Below, in pieces: positions 63,761 through 64,000 of a stretch of DNA of 64,000 nt. Below the pieces are notes generated by a model. That model saw nothing but the letters and a program-made list of their open reading frames with translations, was not told the origin of the DNA and searched no databases. Source of the stretch: Rhodobacterales bacterium (GTDB taxonomy: Bacteria; Pseudomonadota; Alphaproteobacteria; Rhodobacterales; Rhodobacteraceae); assembly GCA_026400355.1 (NCBI GenBank), contig JAPLPE010000035.1, forward strand, positions 1-64,000, read 5' to 3'. Position 1 is the first letter of the stretch, and every line of letters begins with the position of its first letter. The position numbers were made by a program, and so were the translations under genes.

Positions 63761-64000
63761 ATGCCGAGACGCGCTATGGAAATGGGCGCGCTCGACGTGA
63801 AGCGCCTCGATGTTCCGGGTCTTCACGCTGTCGGCGGTGTTGCTGGGCTCGGTCCTGACATCTCGCCAACCGGCGTCAAGTCGTGGATCCTGAGGACCAT
63901 GATCGGGTTCAAGCGACGCAACTTCGGTCTACGGTCCAGACTCATGACCAGTAGATGAGAGTGGCGGCGCGTGCGCATTCCGACAGGAAGAGGATCGGGC
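63761..64000 (+). pseudogene. tyrosine-recombinase (DUF4102-type integrase) N-terminal remnant
   Basis: From ATG 63761 the product MPRRAMEMGALDVKRLDVPG and GVKSWILRTMIGFKRRNFGL is the arm-binding start of prophage/island-type integrases. After GL the frame runs into a TGA at 63956; another frame from 63955 resumes VAARAHSDR-like sequence typical of the next part of the domain. A frameshift plus base changes seem to have broken it. The rest is outside the window. AT-rich DNA precedes it. Confidence 0.65.

Overview
The window looks like chromosomal DNA of an alphaproteobacterium of the Rhodobacteraceae (Rhodobacterales). The inference rests on the high G+C and dense overlapping genes, and on typical gene sets: DUF1150 next to a small heat-shock protein, a Sat-CysC fusion, an Irr-type Fur regulator divergent from fabA-fabB-fabI, an orphan MeaB, a PCu(A)C copper protein and a TIGR01459-type HAD hydrolase. 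No rRNA, tRNA or CRISPR array was recognised. The species cannot be named from the sequence.

Layout. 1-140 is the C-terminal end of an IS481-type transposase. 154-2867 (minus) holds a hydroxyacid dehydrogenase, CsaA-like tRNA-binding protein, proC and a YbjN protein. 3176-7496 holds an M42 peptidase, ubiK and the overlapping lgt-midA-pgeF run. 7640-10601 has an unlisted small ORF, a Hint-fold protein, an Lrp regulator and trxB. 10866-16017 has sat-cysC, cytochrome b561, DUF1150/Hsp20, a YdcH protein and purEK. 15998-19817 has a lipase, Nudix, DUF4406, a DeoR regulator with a repeat-rich start region, and a G+C-poorer glycosyltransferase. groESL (19913-21913) carries a perfect-spacing CIRCE element. 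22588-25501 has TraB/GumN, Mn-pyrophosphatase and HAD genes; 25614-30083 is a type II fatty-acid block (KAS III-like, fabI, fabB, fabA) with divergent irr.

30231-42697 is mostly housekeeping: DUF1993, the DUF1800/DUF1501 secreted pair, GNAT, response regulator, methylmalonyl-CoA epimerase, DUF1467, EI24, nitroreductase, histone-deacetylase-like amidohydrolase, DUF167, M48 peptidase, HlyIII, dgkA-EamA and ppk2 with an FNR/CRP-like palindrome upstream. 42777-46983 is the most irregular part: an old yellow enzyme, a small heme-copper-oxidase-like gene broken by one in-frame TAG, a baeRF protein, and an AT-rich orphan HsdR-N-type nuclease. 46984-59174 has rimO, copper proteins, AAC(3)-like, rpmB, meaB, hrpB, gnd and a Nudix gene. 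59256-63584 is an ExoD-TrkH-Kef run suggesting potassium and envelope homeostasis. The window ends in a decayed tyrosine-recombinase gene.

I see no multi-gene system that I can call new. The best leads are the orphan HsdR-N nuclease, the nonsense-interrupted oxidase-like gene, the operator array at the DeoR start, the small ORF with structured leader before the cysteine-less Hint protein, and the mobile-element remnants at both window ends.
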